From NCBI GenBank assembly GCA_010356995.1, contig ML996699.1, positions 1-64,000 of the forward strand: DNA of 64,000 nucleotides, in the 5' to 3' direction. Position 1 is the first letter of the stretch; every line of letters starts with the position of its first letter. Shown here one piece after another: positions 55,901 through 64,000 of the stretch. This DNA comes from Trichodelitschia bisporula. Lineage: Eukaryota > Ascomycota > Dothideomycetes > Phaeotrichales > Phaeotrichaceae. Position numbers and translations under genes: made by a program. Below the pieces are notes generated by a model. It made no database searches and had not been told where the DNA came from. It was given only the letters and a program-made list of their open reading frames with translations.

Positions 55901-55944
55901 GTTCTGGCACACTAGGGATGCCCCATGGACCTATGATACTCTAG
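52936..55944 (+). pseudogene. fungal NOD-like receptor (PNP_UDP-NACHT-ankyrin) gene with inactivating lesions
   Basis: Exons 52936..53914, 54008..54293, 54340..54879 and from 54931 join in frame. The N-terminal 320 residues are a nucleoside-phosphorylase-type domain ([65 protein letters not shown]). A NACHT domain follows with Walker A CYGMGGVGKNVLSS (Asn where Ser/Thr is usual), EGLAYMYCQH, Walker B TYLFIDAMDEL and ANGLFLLPILQI. TAG at 55058-55060 (codon 645) cuts the frame within ARI-stop-EKKPEF; past it the frame continues with WVYLAKRPLKIGELRGALAM, winged-helix-like, to 55705. Ankyrin-like text (PLHIAVRLRLGPLV, TPLLYAVEGGDIDIVKILL) then lies in another frame, so a frameshift is also present. 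Fungal NLRs sense non-self or bacteria and trigger cell death. The truncated first 644 residues could still be made. Confidence 0.8.
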
Positions 55945-56579
55945 AAGCAGTGGTGATCACGTCGTAGAGTAGTCTATAGATGAGGGATGTCGATGAATTG
56001 GAGATAAAGAAGGCCTAGCCTTGTCTGCATGGTGGCCCTCCTCAGCCCGAACCGACACGCTCTGGACCTCGCAGCGGATGTGTAGAGCGTGCCTACAGGC
56101 GTTGGCGGGTGATAGATAGTAAGGCCAGCGTGCAACATCATTTAGAGGGCACGGGCGCTCCCTTCTATTCCCATTCTCAGGATATGAACCTCGAGGGGCA
56201 AGGAGAGGTATTTGCCGCGCAGACCAAAGTACTACTTCAGCCTAACCAACCGAGAGGGCGACAACAGTAACTTCGCAGCCCCGTATCCCATCCAGCCTAG
56301 ATTCGTATCAGCAAGACTTCGCCTAAGTGGACAGCTAACTTTACCAAGACTCCTCCCTCAGAGGGCACAAGCGCCCTTCCCACGCAAGCGATGGCAACCG
56401 AAATAGCTCCTCTGTCGCGAAAATCAAGAGCGGACACTCACGCATCTCATATCGTAAATGAAGCTCCATAGAACCCTCAAACCTGATTCTCCGTCAAATA
56501 TGTAAAGCACGCAGAGAATACATCCCTTTCCACCTTATGCCCACCATTCCATCCCCACCTCTCCCCAATCCCAACCCCC
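55945..56579. other. intergenic, nothing supported
   Basis: This lies downstream of the NLR-like gene and before the 3' end of MVP1. A 64-codon frame at 56212 has no recognisable content. Confidence 0.4.
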
Positions 56580-58946
56580 CTATTCCCCAGTCGGCATCCC
56601 CTCCACCTCATCCGCCAACCCCCGCCAATTGTCCGCCTGCAACTCGGCATACTTAACCCTCTCCGCAGCCCAATCCTGATGCAACCGTCCAACATGATAC
56701 TGACTCCCCATAAAGAAAGCCAACTCATCACGGATACACTCGCGGATGAACACCGAGCGCGCATGTTGCGCCGCAATGCTGCCCTTGTCCTGCCCGCACA
56801 CATTAGCAACCCCCCCCCCCAAAAAGCAAAACCTCAAACTCACCCGAATAATCCCATCCGCAACCTTCTGCGCCTCCCCCTCCTTCCCCACCTCCGGTCT
56901 CTCCCTAAGGACCTGCAACCGCGCCTCTGCACTCGCAATCCTCTTCTCCAACTGCGGGATGTTATCCCGGTCCAGCCGATCCCTGCGATCAAACATATCC
57001 CTCACACTGACAAGACAATCCCTCTGCCTTTTACAATCCTCAAGCACACCCTCATCCCACGCCCTCGCTTCATCCTCGAGCAGCGCCTTCGCTTGACCCA
57101 AATGCCTCGCCGCCGCACCAAGCCCAGCATTCAACGCGGGAACATCATCAGAGGCAACAGCATACGTGTCATTGCTCGTCTCGGCCAGCGCGCCCAGCGC
57201 AGCGGCGAAGCGCATATGTTCCGCCGCGAGCCCCTCGTTGCGCTTCGTCAGCCGCTCGAGCAGATTGCACAGCGTGATGTACAGCTCGGCGGAGCGGCGG
57301 ACGCCGACGCGGACCTGCTCGAACACGTCCTGCAGGGTCGGGGGGAGGCTGTCTTCGAGGCCTGGTGGGAGCGGTTTGCCGGTGAATTCTTCCTGGACGG
57401 AGATGGTTGCTTGTTTGCGCCACACGGCGAGTTCCTGGCCCTGTTAGCCCTACTTCTAGGCCTGGAAAGAGAGTGACAGAGCAACCCACCGTCGGCACCG
57501 TCAAAAACATAACCACAAGCTGCTCCTGCCCAAGCACAGGATGCCTCACAAGCGCATTCGTAAACCGGACCAATCCACGGCGACGCTTCTCCGCAAACGA
57601 GTTATCCGTCGCAAGGTAATTGCCGTTAACTGGGTAGTAGCTTTAGCCTTCAACAACACCCCTCATCAAGGGACAACTTACTCGTCACCGCCTTCGGCGG
57701 CAGCAGCGGCAACTGCCGGAACGGATACCGCTTGTGCAGACAATCGAGCAGCCAGACAAAATCGCTGTACCGCCGCACCACGCGGCTGTTGCGCCGCGCG
57801 CTCGCGACTAGGTAGTTGCGGTGCTGGAAGAACAGTAGTCCCTCCTTCTCCGCAATCGACGTGACAGCGATAACCTCCTCACCGCCCAAAGAGCGTGGCA
57901 CGGGAGGTGCCCGCGTAGATGGCTCGCTGCCCCCAGGTCCGCCAAACCCACCAGGTCTCTCGGCGAAGCTCCCCGCACCCCGACCCTCCAAACTCGACCC
58001 CCGAAACGACTCATTGCTCGACGCAGGATACCCACCCCAGCCCGGCTCGCCACTGCTCGGTGGCCGCGCGGGGGCATTTGCGGCCGGTGATGCAGCGGTA
58101 GTGAAAGCGCTAGTAGTACGGATGGGCAGATTCGGTGCGCTCGCCATCGACGCGCCGTTGACGTACGGCACGCTGGCCGAGTGGGTGTGTCCCCTGTGCA
58201 TGTCGGGGCTGGCCCAGGGGTCGTTCTCTGGGAGCCCGAAGGAGGTCTGGCGCACGGTGCGGGGGGCAACGGGGCTGGTCGCCGACGTCGTGGTTTCGGG
58301 GCGTTTAGGTGGTGTGGCCGGGCGGGCAGGGACTGGTTCGGGTGAGGGCTCGCGCGGGGCCAGGTCCGTGGGGAAGATGCTCAGGTTCGGGCGGGGCAGA
58401 TCTGAGGGCATTAGCTTTAGTATAGCGAGTGCAGCAGGACATACTCCGCCGGTGATCATCCACCGAGTCCAGCGTGGCCTCCTCGCCCTCTTGTGCCAAC
58501 CCAATCAACGCAAGCAGCACATTAAACTCGCCCCTCTCGAGCTTATGCGAACTCTCTCCCCCCTCCGGGCGCAAAATGCCCATAATGGTCTGCTGCGTCC
58601 CGGAGGGCAGGCCACTCTCATCCACCAGGCGCTGCGCAACATCGAAGCCCACTGTGCCATGCTCGTTCACGGCCTCGAACGCCTGGGCATAGGAGGGCGG
58701 GACGTCGCTGGCAGGCAGCAGGGTCTTGACCAGCGCGCCGCGGCCGACGCGCTTACTGCTCGGTAGGGCCCAGGGATCGGCGCCCTCTGTGCTATCATCA
58801 AACAAACCGCCGCTGGAAGTGCGATTAGGAGCAGGCCGCTCATCGTCGAACAAGCCGGCGGAGCGGGAGCGCGGCTGGTCGACGGCGAAGAGGGTTGCGG
58901 ACTGCTGCGCGGGGCCGTCGTCGGGGAAGTCTCCGAACAGAGACAT
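56580..58946 (-). CDS. MVP1: sorting nexin Mvp1 (SNX8-like), PX-BAR
   Basis: Exons 58946..58445, 58401..57682, 57629..57490, 57434..56844 and 56789..56580 give 720 residues. The N-terminus has the Mvp1 start (MSLFGDFPDD, GLFDD repeats) and a helical EH-like segment (PPSYAQAFEAVNEHGTVG, GEFNVLLALIGLAQEGEE). The PX domain (about 385-480) has VTSIAEKEGLLFFQHRNY, the phosphoinositide-binding RRYSDFVWL and KRRRGLVRFTNALVRHPVL. The BAR domain fills the C-terminus (RRSAELYITLCNLLERLTKRNEG, ARSVFIRECIRDELAFF). Mvp1 binds PI3P on endosomes and drives retromer-independent recycling. Intron 4 holds a run of ten C (plus strand, about 56811-56820). Confidence 0.93.
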
Positions 58947-59583
58947 GGTGTGCTCAACTGGGCATGCGCTGGAGGTACGTGTTCGAGTTTGTTTGCGATT
59001 GAAATGGCAATGGATGCGGAGGCTGGACGTCGGCGCGGTTGTTTGTTGTTAGCGTTGGTGGGAGGAAGCCTTGGAAGTGAGCTACGGGGGAGGTGGTGCA
59101 CGCGCCACGGGCGGGCTGTGTGCTATCAGAGGCCCGAGCTCCTTGCTCACAGGGACGGCTGACAGCCTCGATTGTGATGGGCGAGGAGCGGCGGGGATGA
59201 CACCTTATCGCGTTGCTTTTATTGTCAACTTCACCACTCGTGCGTATGTAGCAACACTTGTATTGAGCATTCATAACACACATCACCACCCAGTACAGCA
59301 CGCAATACAGCCTATCACAACACGCATCATCGTGCAGCACAGTGTCATCCAATTGGCATTGCCATTGATCCTCGACGGCTAACCTAGGTATCCAAAATCG
59401 CTAACCCCAATGCTAGCATAGGTATCCAAACCACAACTCCGGGGTATATCAGGAATCCTCCAACCACGCCATCGCTATCGCAATTGCCATCCCGCCGCGC
59501 AGCACAGCGCTTGCGCCGATCCATCCCAAGCCCAAACCCCATGCAAATGCCCGCTAAAACGCCCAACAAAAAAAGTACCATCA
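58947..59583. other. intergenic, nothing recognised
   Basis: This holds the promoter of MVP1 and the 3' region of the PalH-type gene. No element stands out. Confidence 0.4.
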
Positions 59584-61680
59584 TCACGCCTGCGGCGGCC
59601 GCAGCAGCCCACCAGGCGCATCTCCTGGTGCCGTCGACTCGGCCCTCGCACTCGGCCCGGCCTCCTCGCTCCCCGCTGCGCTCGAACCACCTACCGGCGC
59701 CACCAGGATCTCCGGTGACCACGTGCGACCACGCGGCTGCGCAGGAATAATGGTAACCGGCAAGTCCACTTCAGCTTGGTCTCGCTCACGCCGCTCGCGC
59801 CACCGCTCGCCCGCCTCAGCGGCAAACGCGCCCACGCGGCCCTTGATGTCCCACGGCGGGTAACTATGGGCAGGTTGACGGCGGACATTCGTCAAGGGCA
59901 CGGGTTCGATGACCTGGGCGTTGCGCACCTCAGCGGGCGGGAGAGCGGGTTTACGCTTGAATGGGTTGGAGAGCATGGAGAGGAAGCCACGCGGAGGTGC
60001 TGGGGCGGCAGCCTTTTCGGGGTCGGCGGGTGCAGCGGGAAGAGGCTTGTTGGATGGTGCCTGCTCGGATGGACGAACGTCGGGAGCGGGAGTCGGTAGT
60101 CGTGGTGCCCTATGATGGTGGGCCGGTGTCGGAGCCACGTGGTAGCGGATGGTATATACGGTGCTGTCAGCGCTGCCTGTGTCGGCGCGGCTGATGGGTG
60201 TGACCGCCGCGGGCGGCGGAGTCGTAACAGGATGCCCGGTGGCAAGCTGATCGCGTGGGTTCCGATCGTGTCCGTTTTCGGGAATGCGGGACAGGCGCGA
60301 GCGCTGCGAGTTGGAGCGCGGCGGTGTCGTCGTGTCCGCATACTCGTTGTCGAGCGCCGTCGACTTTCCTCCTCCCTCCCCTCCTCCGCCGCCTCCACCG
60401 CCTCCCCACCCGTCGCGCGACCAGAAGCGTGACCGCAATGACCGCGGCCAAATCACCTCCTGGGGCGTCATGTCGATCATCTCGTCTCCATCAAAAATCT
60501 CCCGGCCCAGAATGCCGTCCTTCTTCTCTTCGCGCTCCAGCGCCTCAATCCGCTCCACCCACTCCCACACAATCACGCTCGCGGCCGCCGCGCCCACCCA
60601 CCGGAAATAGTCCCCCCAGCCAGCCACGCTGGCATTCGATATGTCGGTAATGAAAAACACGACGGGCGTCAGCACCGCAACAATAGATAAGAGCGCAACC
60701 AAGGAAACATTCCACATCTTCTTGTGGTAAAAGGCATAGCGTCGCTTTGCGATGCTGTAGTAAATGACCCACGCCGCGTAGAGCATGCTCAGCGCCAGCT
60801 GGAAAAGGTAGCTGAGCGCCGGAATGGCATCTCGAAAGCGACGCGGACGCCCCACGGGATTGCCCATGAAGCTGTTGAGACAAGAAAATGTCGAATCCAA
60901 AATAATTAGCGCAAACCCAATCCACTTGATCAGCACCTTCTCCTTGTGCCGCGGAAAGAGTCGTATAAGTGTCTGCACCTGCGCGAGCCACAAGAAGATG
61001 TCGCTGATGACGCGCGACACCTTGATCTCGGTGCTGCCGACAACCTCGGCGCGCAGCGCTTCCGCATTCATGTATCCCGTCGCGTACTGTCGCTCGGCGA
61101 CCTCGAATGTGTCGGCCGTCGCGATGGTCAGTGACACAGCGACGGTCAATGCCGCGACCTTCTGCAGCCAAGGGCGCGAGCCGACGCCGATGACCGACGT
61201 GCTGCCCTGACTGCCACTGATCATGCCACGGCGCCCGAGCAAGCCAAACCCGCCGCCCGCACCGCCGACGAAGAAGGTGCGTGGTGTTATGAGCAACATG
61301 ACGACGAGCATCCATGCGATGACGGTCGCAGCGCCCGTAGCGTAGGCCTGAGGTGTGACGGAAGCGTGGAAGGGGTCCTTGACGTCGGAGATACTCGAGA
61401 TGCCATCAAAGGCGGCCTCGAGCGAGCCTGTTGTGCCGCAGTCGGGTGTGAAGACAACATTGCTGGTGAAGGTAAGGGTGGAGGTCGGGTTGATGCTGAG
61501 GAAGCCGCGCGCGGGGAGAGTGAAGGCGGTGCAGTGCTCGACAGTGGCCGCCGGCGCGGCCGTCGCCTCCTCCTTCTCCGCACCGAGCGATGACAGGCGC
61601 ACCTGGCGGGCGCTGCGCGTCTGCGTGGGCTCGAGCCAGACCTGGCGGCGTTGGAGGGTGGTAGGCGGTGGTGTTGGCAT
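59584..61680 (-). CDS. PalH/Rim21-type seven-transmembrane ambient-pH sensor
   Basis: A single exon of 698 residues. After an extracellular part with SNVVFTPDCGTTGSLEAAFDG come seven hydrophobic segments: AYATGAATVIAWMLVVMLLI, KVAALTVAVSLTIATADTF, VISDIFLWLAQVQTLIRLF, WIGFALIILDSTFSCLNSF, YLFQLALSMLYAAWVIYYS, LVALLSIVAVLTPVVFFIT and YFRWVGAAAASVIVWEWVE. The block RIEALEREEKKDGILGREIF just after the last helix is the strongest match to PalH/Rim21, which detects alkaline pH and, through arrestin-like PalF/Rim8 and ESCRT, activates the PacC/Rim101 factor. The 300-residue cytosolic tail is Pro/Ser-rich with a Gly run (coded near 60370-60405). Plasma membrane. Basidiomycetes are usually said to use an unrelated sensor (Rra1), so an Rra1-like protein is the alternative. 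Confidence 0.75.
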   Translation of the reverse strand: MPTPPPTTLQRRQVWLEPTQTRSARQVRLSSLGAEKEEATAAPAATVEHCTAFTLPARGFLSINPTSTLTFTSNVVFTPDCGTTGSLEAAFDGISSISDVKDPFHASVTPQAYATGAATVIAWMLVVMLLITPRTFFVGGAGGGFGLLGRRGMISGSQGSTSVIGVGSRPWLQKVAALTVAVSLTIATADTFEVAERQYATGYMNAEALRAEVVGSTEIKVSRVISDIFLWLAQVQTLIRLFPRHKEKVLIKWIGFALIILDSTFSCLNSFMGNPVGRPRRFRDAIPALSYLFQLALSMLYAAWVIYYSIAKRRYAFYHKKMWNVSLVALLSIVAVLTPVVFFITDISNASVAGWGDYFRWVGAAAASVIVWEWVERIEALEREEKKDGILGREIFDGDEMIDMTPQEVIWPRSLRSRFWSRDGWGGGGGGGGGEGGGKSTALDNEYADTTTPPRSNSQRSRLSRIPENGHDRNPRDQLATGHPVTTPPPAAVTPISRADTGSADSTVYTIRYHVAPTPAHHHRAPRLPTPAPDVRPSEQAPSNKPLPAAPADPEKAAAPAPPRGFLSMLSNPFKRKPALPPAEVRNAQVIEPVPLTNVRRQPAHSYPPWDIKGRVGAFAAEAGERWRERRERDQAEVDLPVTIIPAQPRGRTWSPEILVAPVGGSSAAGSEEAGPSARAESTAPGDAPGGLLRPPQA

Positions 61681-62940
61681 GCCTCTTCCTCTATCTCTCG
61701 CCTCTATCCGCTGAGGTCGAGGGCGACGAGGGAATCAAGGGGGAGGGGGCGCAATGCGCGGGTTTTGTCGAGGTTGTGGCAGCCCGACTTTCGATGGGAC
61801 ACGATGGATGAGTGTAGTTTGGTGATGGTTAGAGTAGGAGGGTGGGAGGTTTAACGGTGTGGTAGGATTGGCATTGCCAAGGTGATGCTTGTGTTTTGTG
61901 CTGGTGTTGGCAAGTTTGGGGTTTTTGGGGGGGGGGGGGGGTTGAAGGGTTTAGGAATGGGAGCGAGCGGTTGGCTTTGGGTGGGGACGAGACTTCTGGG
62001 GGTGTCCGGGGGGGGTGGAGTGCCCTGGGTGGAGCGAGAGAGAAGGGGGGCGTGGAGGGGTCCCTTGGGTGTGGGGGGGGAACCAAGACCTTGAAATGTT
62101 GAGTGAGTGGAAGACAGCGAGAAGAAGAACGGGGCGAGGACGGCAATGCAAGAGACTTGAACGGCATTCCCTGACTTTGCGAGTTGCAGGAGAATGGCAG
62201 CTGATGAGCCGAAGAGTTGTGAGGAGGAAAACGGCGAGGCTTGAGGAAGAAGCCGGAGAGAGACGAGAGAAGTGGTGACAGTGAAAGCTGTGAGATGCGA
62301 TACATACTCCCAAGACTCCCTTCCAATTGTTTCTCACTATCTTCCCATCCGCCCCCAAATAACTCTTCCCCGACTCAGATCTTGAGGGCATCGCGGCGCT
62401 TCTTCGGTGGTATTGTAGGAGGCACGCAAGCCCGCAGCAGAAAAGAAAGTCGAGGAGACGGTGGTGGCCGCGTCTGTGTTCCTTTCCGTCACTCTCCACC
62501 ACTCACCACTCTTCCCTCTCCACCCACCGCTCAGCCAGCAGCTTCTCACCACATACTAACCCACCATTCAGCAATCAGCCGGCCACACAAGCTCCAGCAC
62601 CCGTCAGCCCGGGGTGCCTGGCCCCGGAAACGAGAAGCGGTGGAGTCCGGTGCGGCAGGACAGCGTGTGGGACGAAGCAGTGCTTATCACGCATTGGCGA
62701 TGCTTTTCTCCCGCCCGCCGGGTGTTGATCACGATGGTGATAGGTTCTGCCCTGCCCAGCTTGGTGTTCTTGGTTTGCAATGGTCATTCTCGGGAGCGTA
62801 GCGTGCAGAGTCCCCTACCCGTAGACTCTAGAACTAGACTCGAGGGGACTAGCAAGATGGTGAACCTCTAGCCTAGCCTACCTTACATTCAATTCATCGA
62901 TGTTAGCAAGACCTTCAGAATCAAGACCCCAACAACAGTA
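61681..62940. other. upstream region of the PalH-type gene, with a G-run tract
   Basis: The first 450 bases are G-rich on the plus strand (C-rich on the transcribed minus strand) and are the likely leader of the PalH-type gene. No gene is supported from 62200 to 62940. Confidence 0.4.
61918..62092 (+). other. G-run tract, potential quadruplex
   Basis: Repeated G runs of three or more, including a run of thirteen at about 61928-61940 and further runs near 62010 and 62076, lie 240-410 bases upstream of the PalH-type start codon. On the coding strand of that gene they appear as C runs in the leader or promoter. Confidence 0.5.
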
Positions 62941-63926
62941 ACAACAACATAACAAAACATCAAGCCGCCTACCGCCTCTCTCACTTCCTCATCACGCGTA
63001 ACCTCGCCTCCAACAAGCCATCCCCATCAGCCGGGACCGCCTCCGACCCACCCGAGTCCACCGCCCCCAAAACACAGCAACCCCGCCCCGTGGATCCCAG
63101 CACCCGCGCGGCAGCAGCTCACGCACAGCCATGGACAAACATGAACAATGCGAGCAAAGCCGCATCCCGTGAGCAAAGCGACTCAGGCCGAACAAGATCT
63201 ACCACCAACTCCAAGCGCATCAACGCTCCTGACCAAACAGCCCCCAAGCTATGCGCCAACCCAGCGTTTCCCACCGTACATCACGTTTCATCCCCGCAAC
63301 TAGCAATGCACACTGGCATGCGTTTCACGCCCCCGACATCCCCCGTTTCGATCAGACTCAGCCTGCGGCCGTACAGTGGGGCGACGCGAGACGCGGGAGC
63401 GGCTCCCGTAAACCAACGCGACCCGTCACCGCATCTGTTGTTCTCGAGGGCAATCGGCAGTTTCGCGTCGACGATGGCCAGATCGGCAGGCTGCCGCGTG
63501 GGCCTCGGCCCGGCGAGGACTCGGCACGGGTCTAGGCTCGGCGCGGGGTCAGGTCCCGCTCAAGGCCTTCAGGCAGAATAAGGCATCAGCACCAACGTCG
63601 CCAACGTCGCCAACGTCGCCGACGCTCAGGAAAAAGGAAGTAGAGTACGGCTTCTCGAAGCACAGCACCGCGGTCAAGTGACCCACCCCTCCGGCAGATC
63701 CCCATCCGCCTGGCTTGCGAACTTGAAGAACTGCACCCACCCGCGCTGCACTGCCCCGCCTGCGTCAACCCCGCACTTCCCCTCCCCCGGGGTGCCAAGC
63801 ATCTATCCAGGACTTCTCACGATGGCATTGCGTAGAGATGGTCTATCTGTCGAGCGCCGGATCGCGATACAACGATCCTATGCGCCGCTATTATGGCTCC
63901 TTCTATCCCTCTCAGCTCGCAGTATT
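62941..63926 (+). pseudogene. decayed or unresolved proline-rich gene
   Basis: Protein-like text runs along the plus strand but keeps changing frame without room for introns: PPPTHPSPPPPKHSNPAPW, then EQDLPPTPSASTLLTKQPPS and RFPPYITFHPRN, then AHWHAFHAPDIPRFDQTQ and LEGNRQFRVDDGQIGRLPRG, then VPLKAFRQNKASAPTSP and KKEVEYGFSKHSTAVK ending at TGA 63679-63681. A last piece (SRYNDPMRRYYGSFYPSQLAV) ends near 63926 before a GTAAGC donor-like word. A 9-bp repeat (ACGTCGCCA) codes a Thr-Ser-Pro run at about 63593-63622. The protein would be disordered and Pro-rich; no family is recognised. It may continue beyond the right edge. Confidence 0.35.
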
Positions 63927-64000
63927 GTAAGCTCCACGATGTAGCTCATCTGCTTATTTCCCATCGTCCGCGCCCAGCCCAACCGTACCCCACCCACCAT

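Overview
The window is nuclear DNA of a GC-rich fungus, most likely a basidiomycetous yeast of the Tremellomycetes (Trichosporonales would fit). The genes carry many very short introns (about 40-55 nt) with GTANGT/GTGAGT donors and a CTGAC or CTAAC branch site lying only a few bases before the acceptor AG. The gene set (Dcn1, Efl1, Opy1-like, Tea4/Bud14, Gep4, SmD3, AAGAB/Irc6, Ptm1, Ctu2, Dcp2, Iba57/Caf17, Saf1, Glo2, Mvp1) is typical fungal housekeeping. The organism call is inference from intron style, base composition and gene content; no marker gene fixes the species. Exon joins given here were worked out by hand from splice signals and reading-frame continuity.

Layout. 0-7.7 kb: an 82-residue two-exon gene, a decayed C2H2 zinc-finger gene, a 30-bp minisatellite, a small unknown gene, DCN1, and a DUF3425-type gene that appears frameshifted and lies between two diverged direct repeats. 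7.7-18.1 kb: EFL1 and a dual-PH Opy1-like gene are divergent, followed by a Tea4/Bud14 SH3 polarity gene. 18.1-25.4 kb: Cys/His-rich gene debris, a TATA-driven secreted cysteine-rich protein, the divergent GEP4/SMD3 pair, AAGAB/IRC6, and a small secreted cysteine-rich peptide. 25.4-35.2 kb: a gene-poor stretch, a HAM1-like protein, a bestrophin-type channel and an NmrA-like reductase. 35.7-43.4 kb: divergent PTM1/CTU2 and divergent DUF4112/DCP2. 43.5-52 kb: IBA57, a C2H2 factor, SAF1 divergent from GLO2. 52-56 kb: a 363-bp hAT-type MITE and then a fungal NOD-like receptor (PNP_UDP-NACHT-ankyrin) carrying a stop and a frameshift. 56.5-64 kb: the MVP1 sorting nexin, a PalH/Rim21-type seven-transmembrane pH sensor, and a decayed proline-rich gene at the right edge.

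The genes do not form a cluster or pathway. Functional themes are ribosome maturation (EFL1), mRNA decay (DCP2), splicing (SMD3), tRNA thiolation (CTU2), mitochondrial lipid and Fe-S work (GEP4, IBA57), membrane traffic (MVP1, AAGAB, PTM1), ubiquitin/Nedd8 ligases (DCN1, SAF1), polarity (TEA4) and ambient pH sensing (PalH). Divergent pairs with short shared promoters recur. The items most worth a second look are the NLR-like receptor gene, the PalH-type sensor in a basidiomycete, the hAT MITE with an intact 8-bp target duplication, the very short fused branch-point/acceptor introns, and the unusual number of damaged single genes in the gene-poor stretches.
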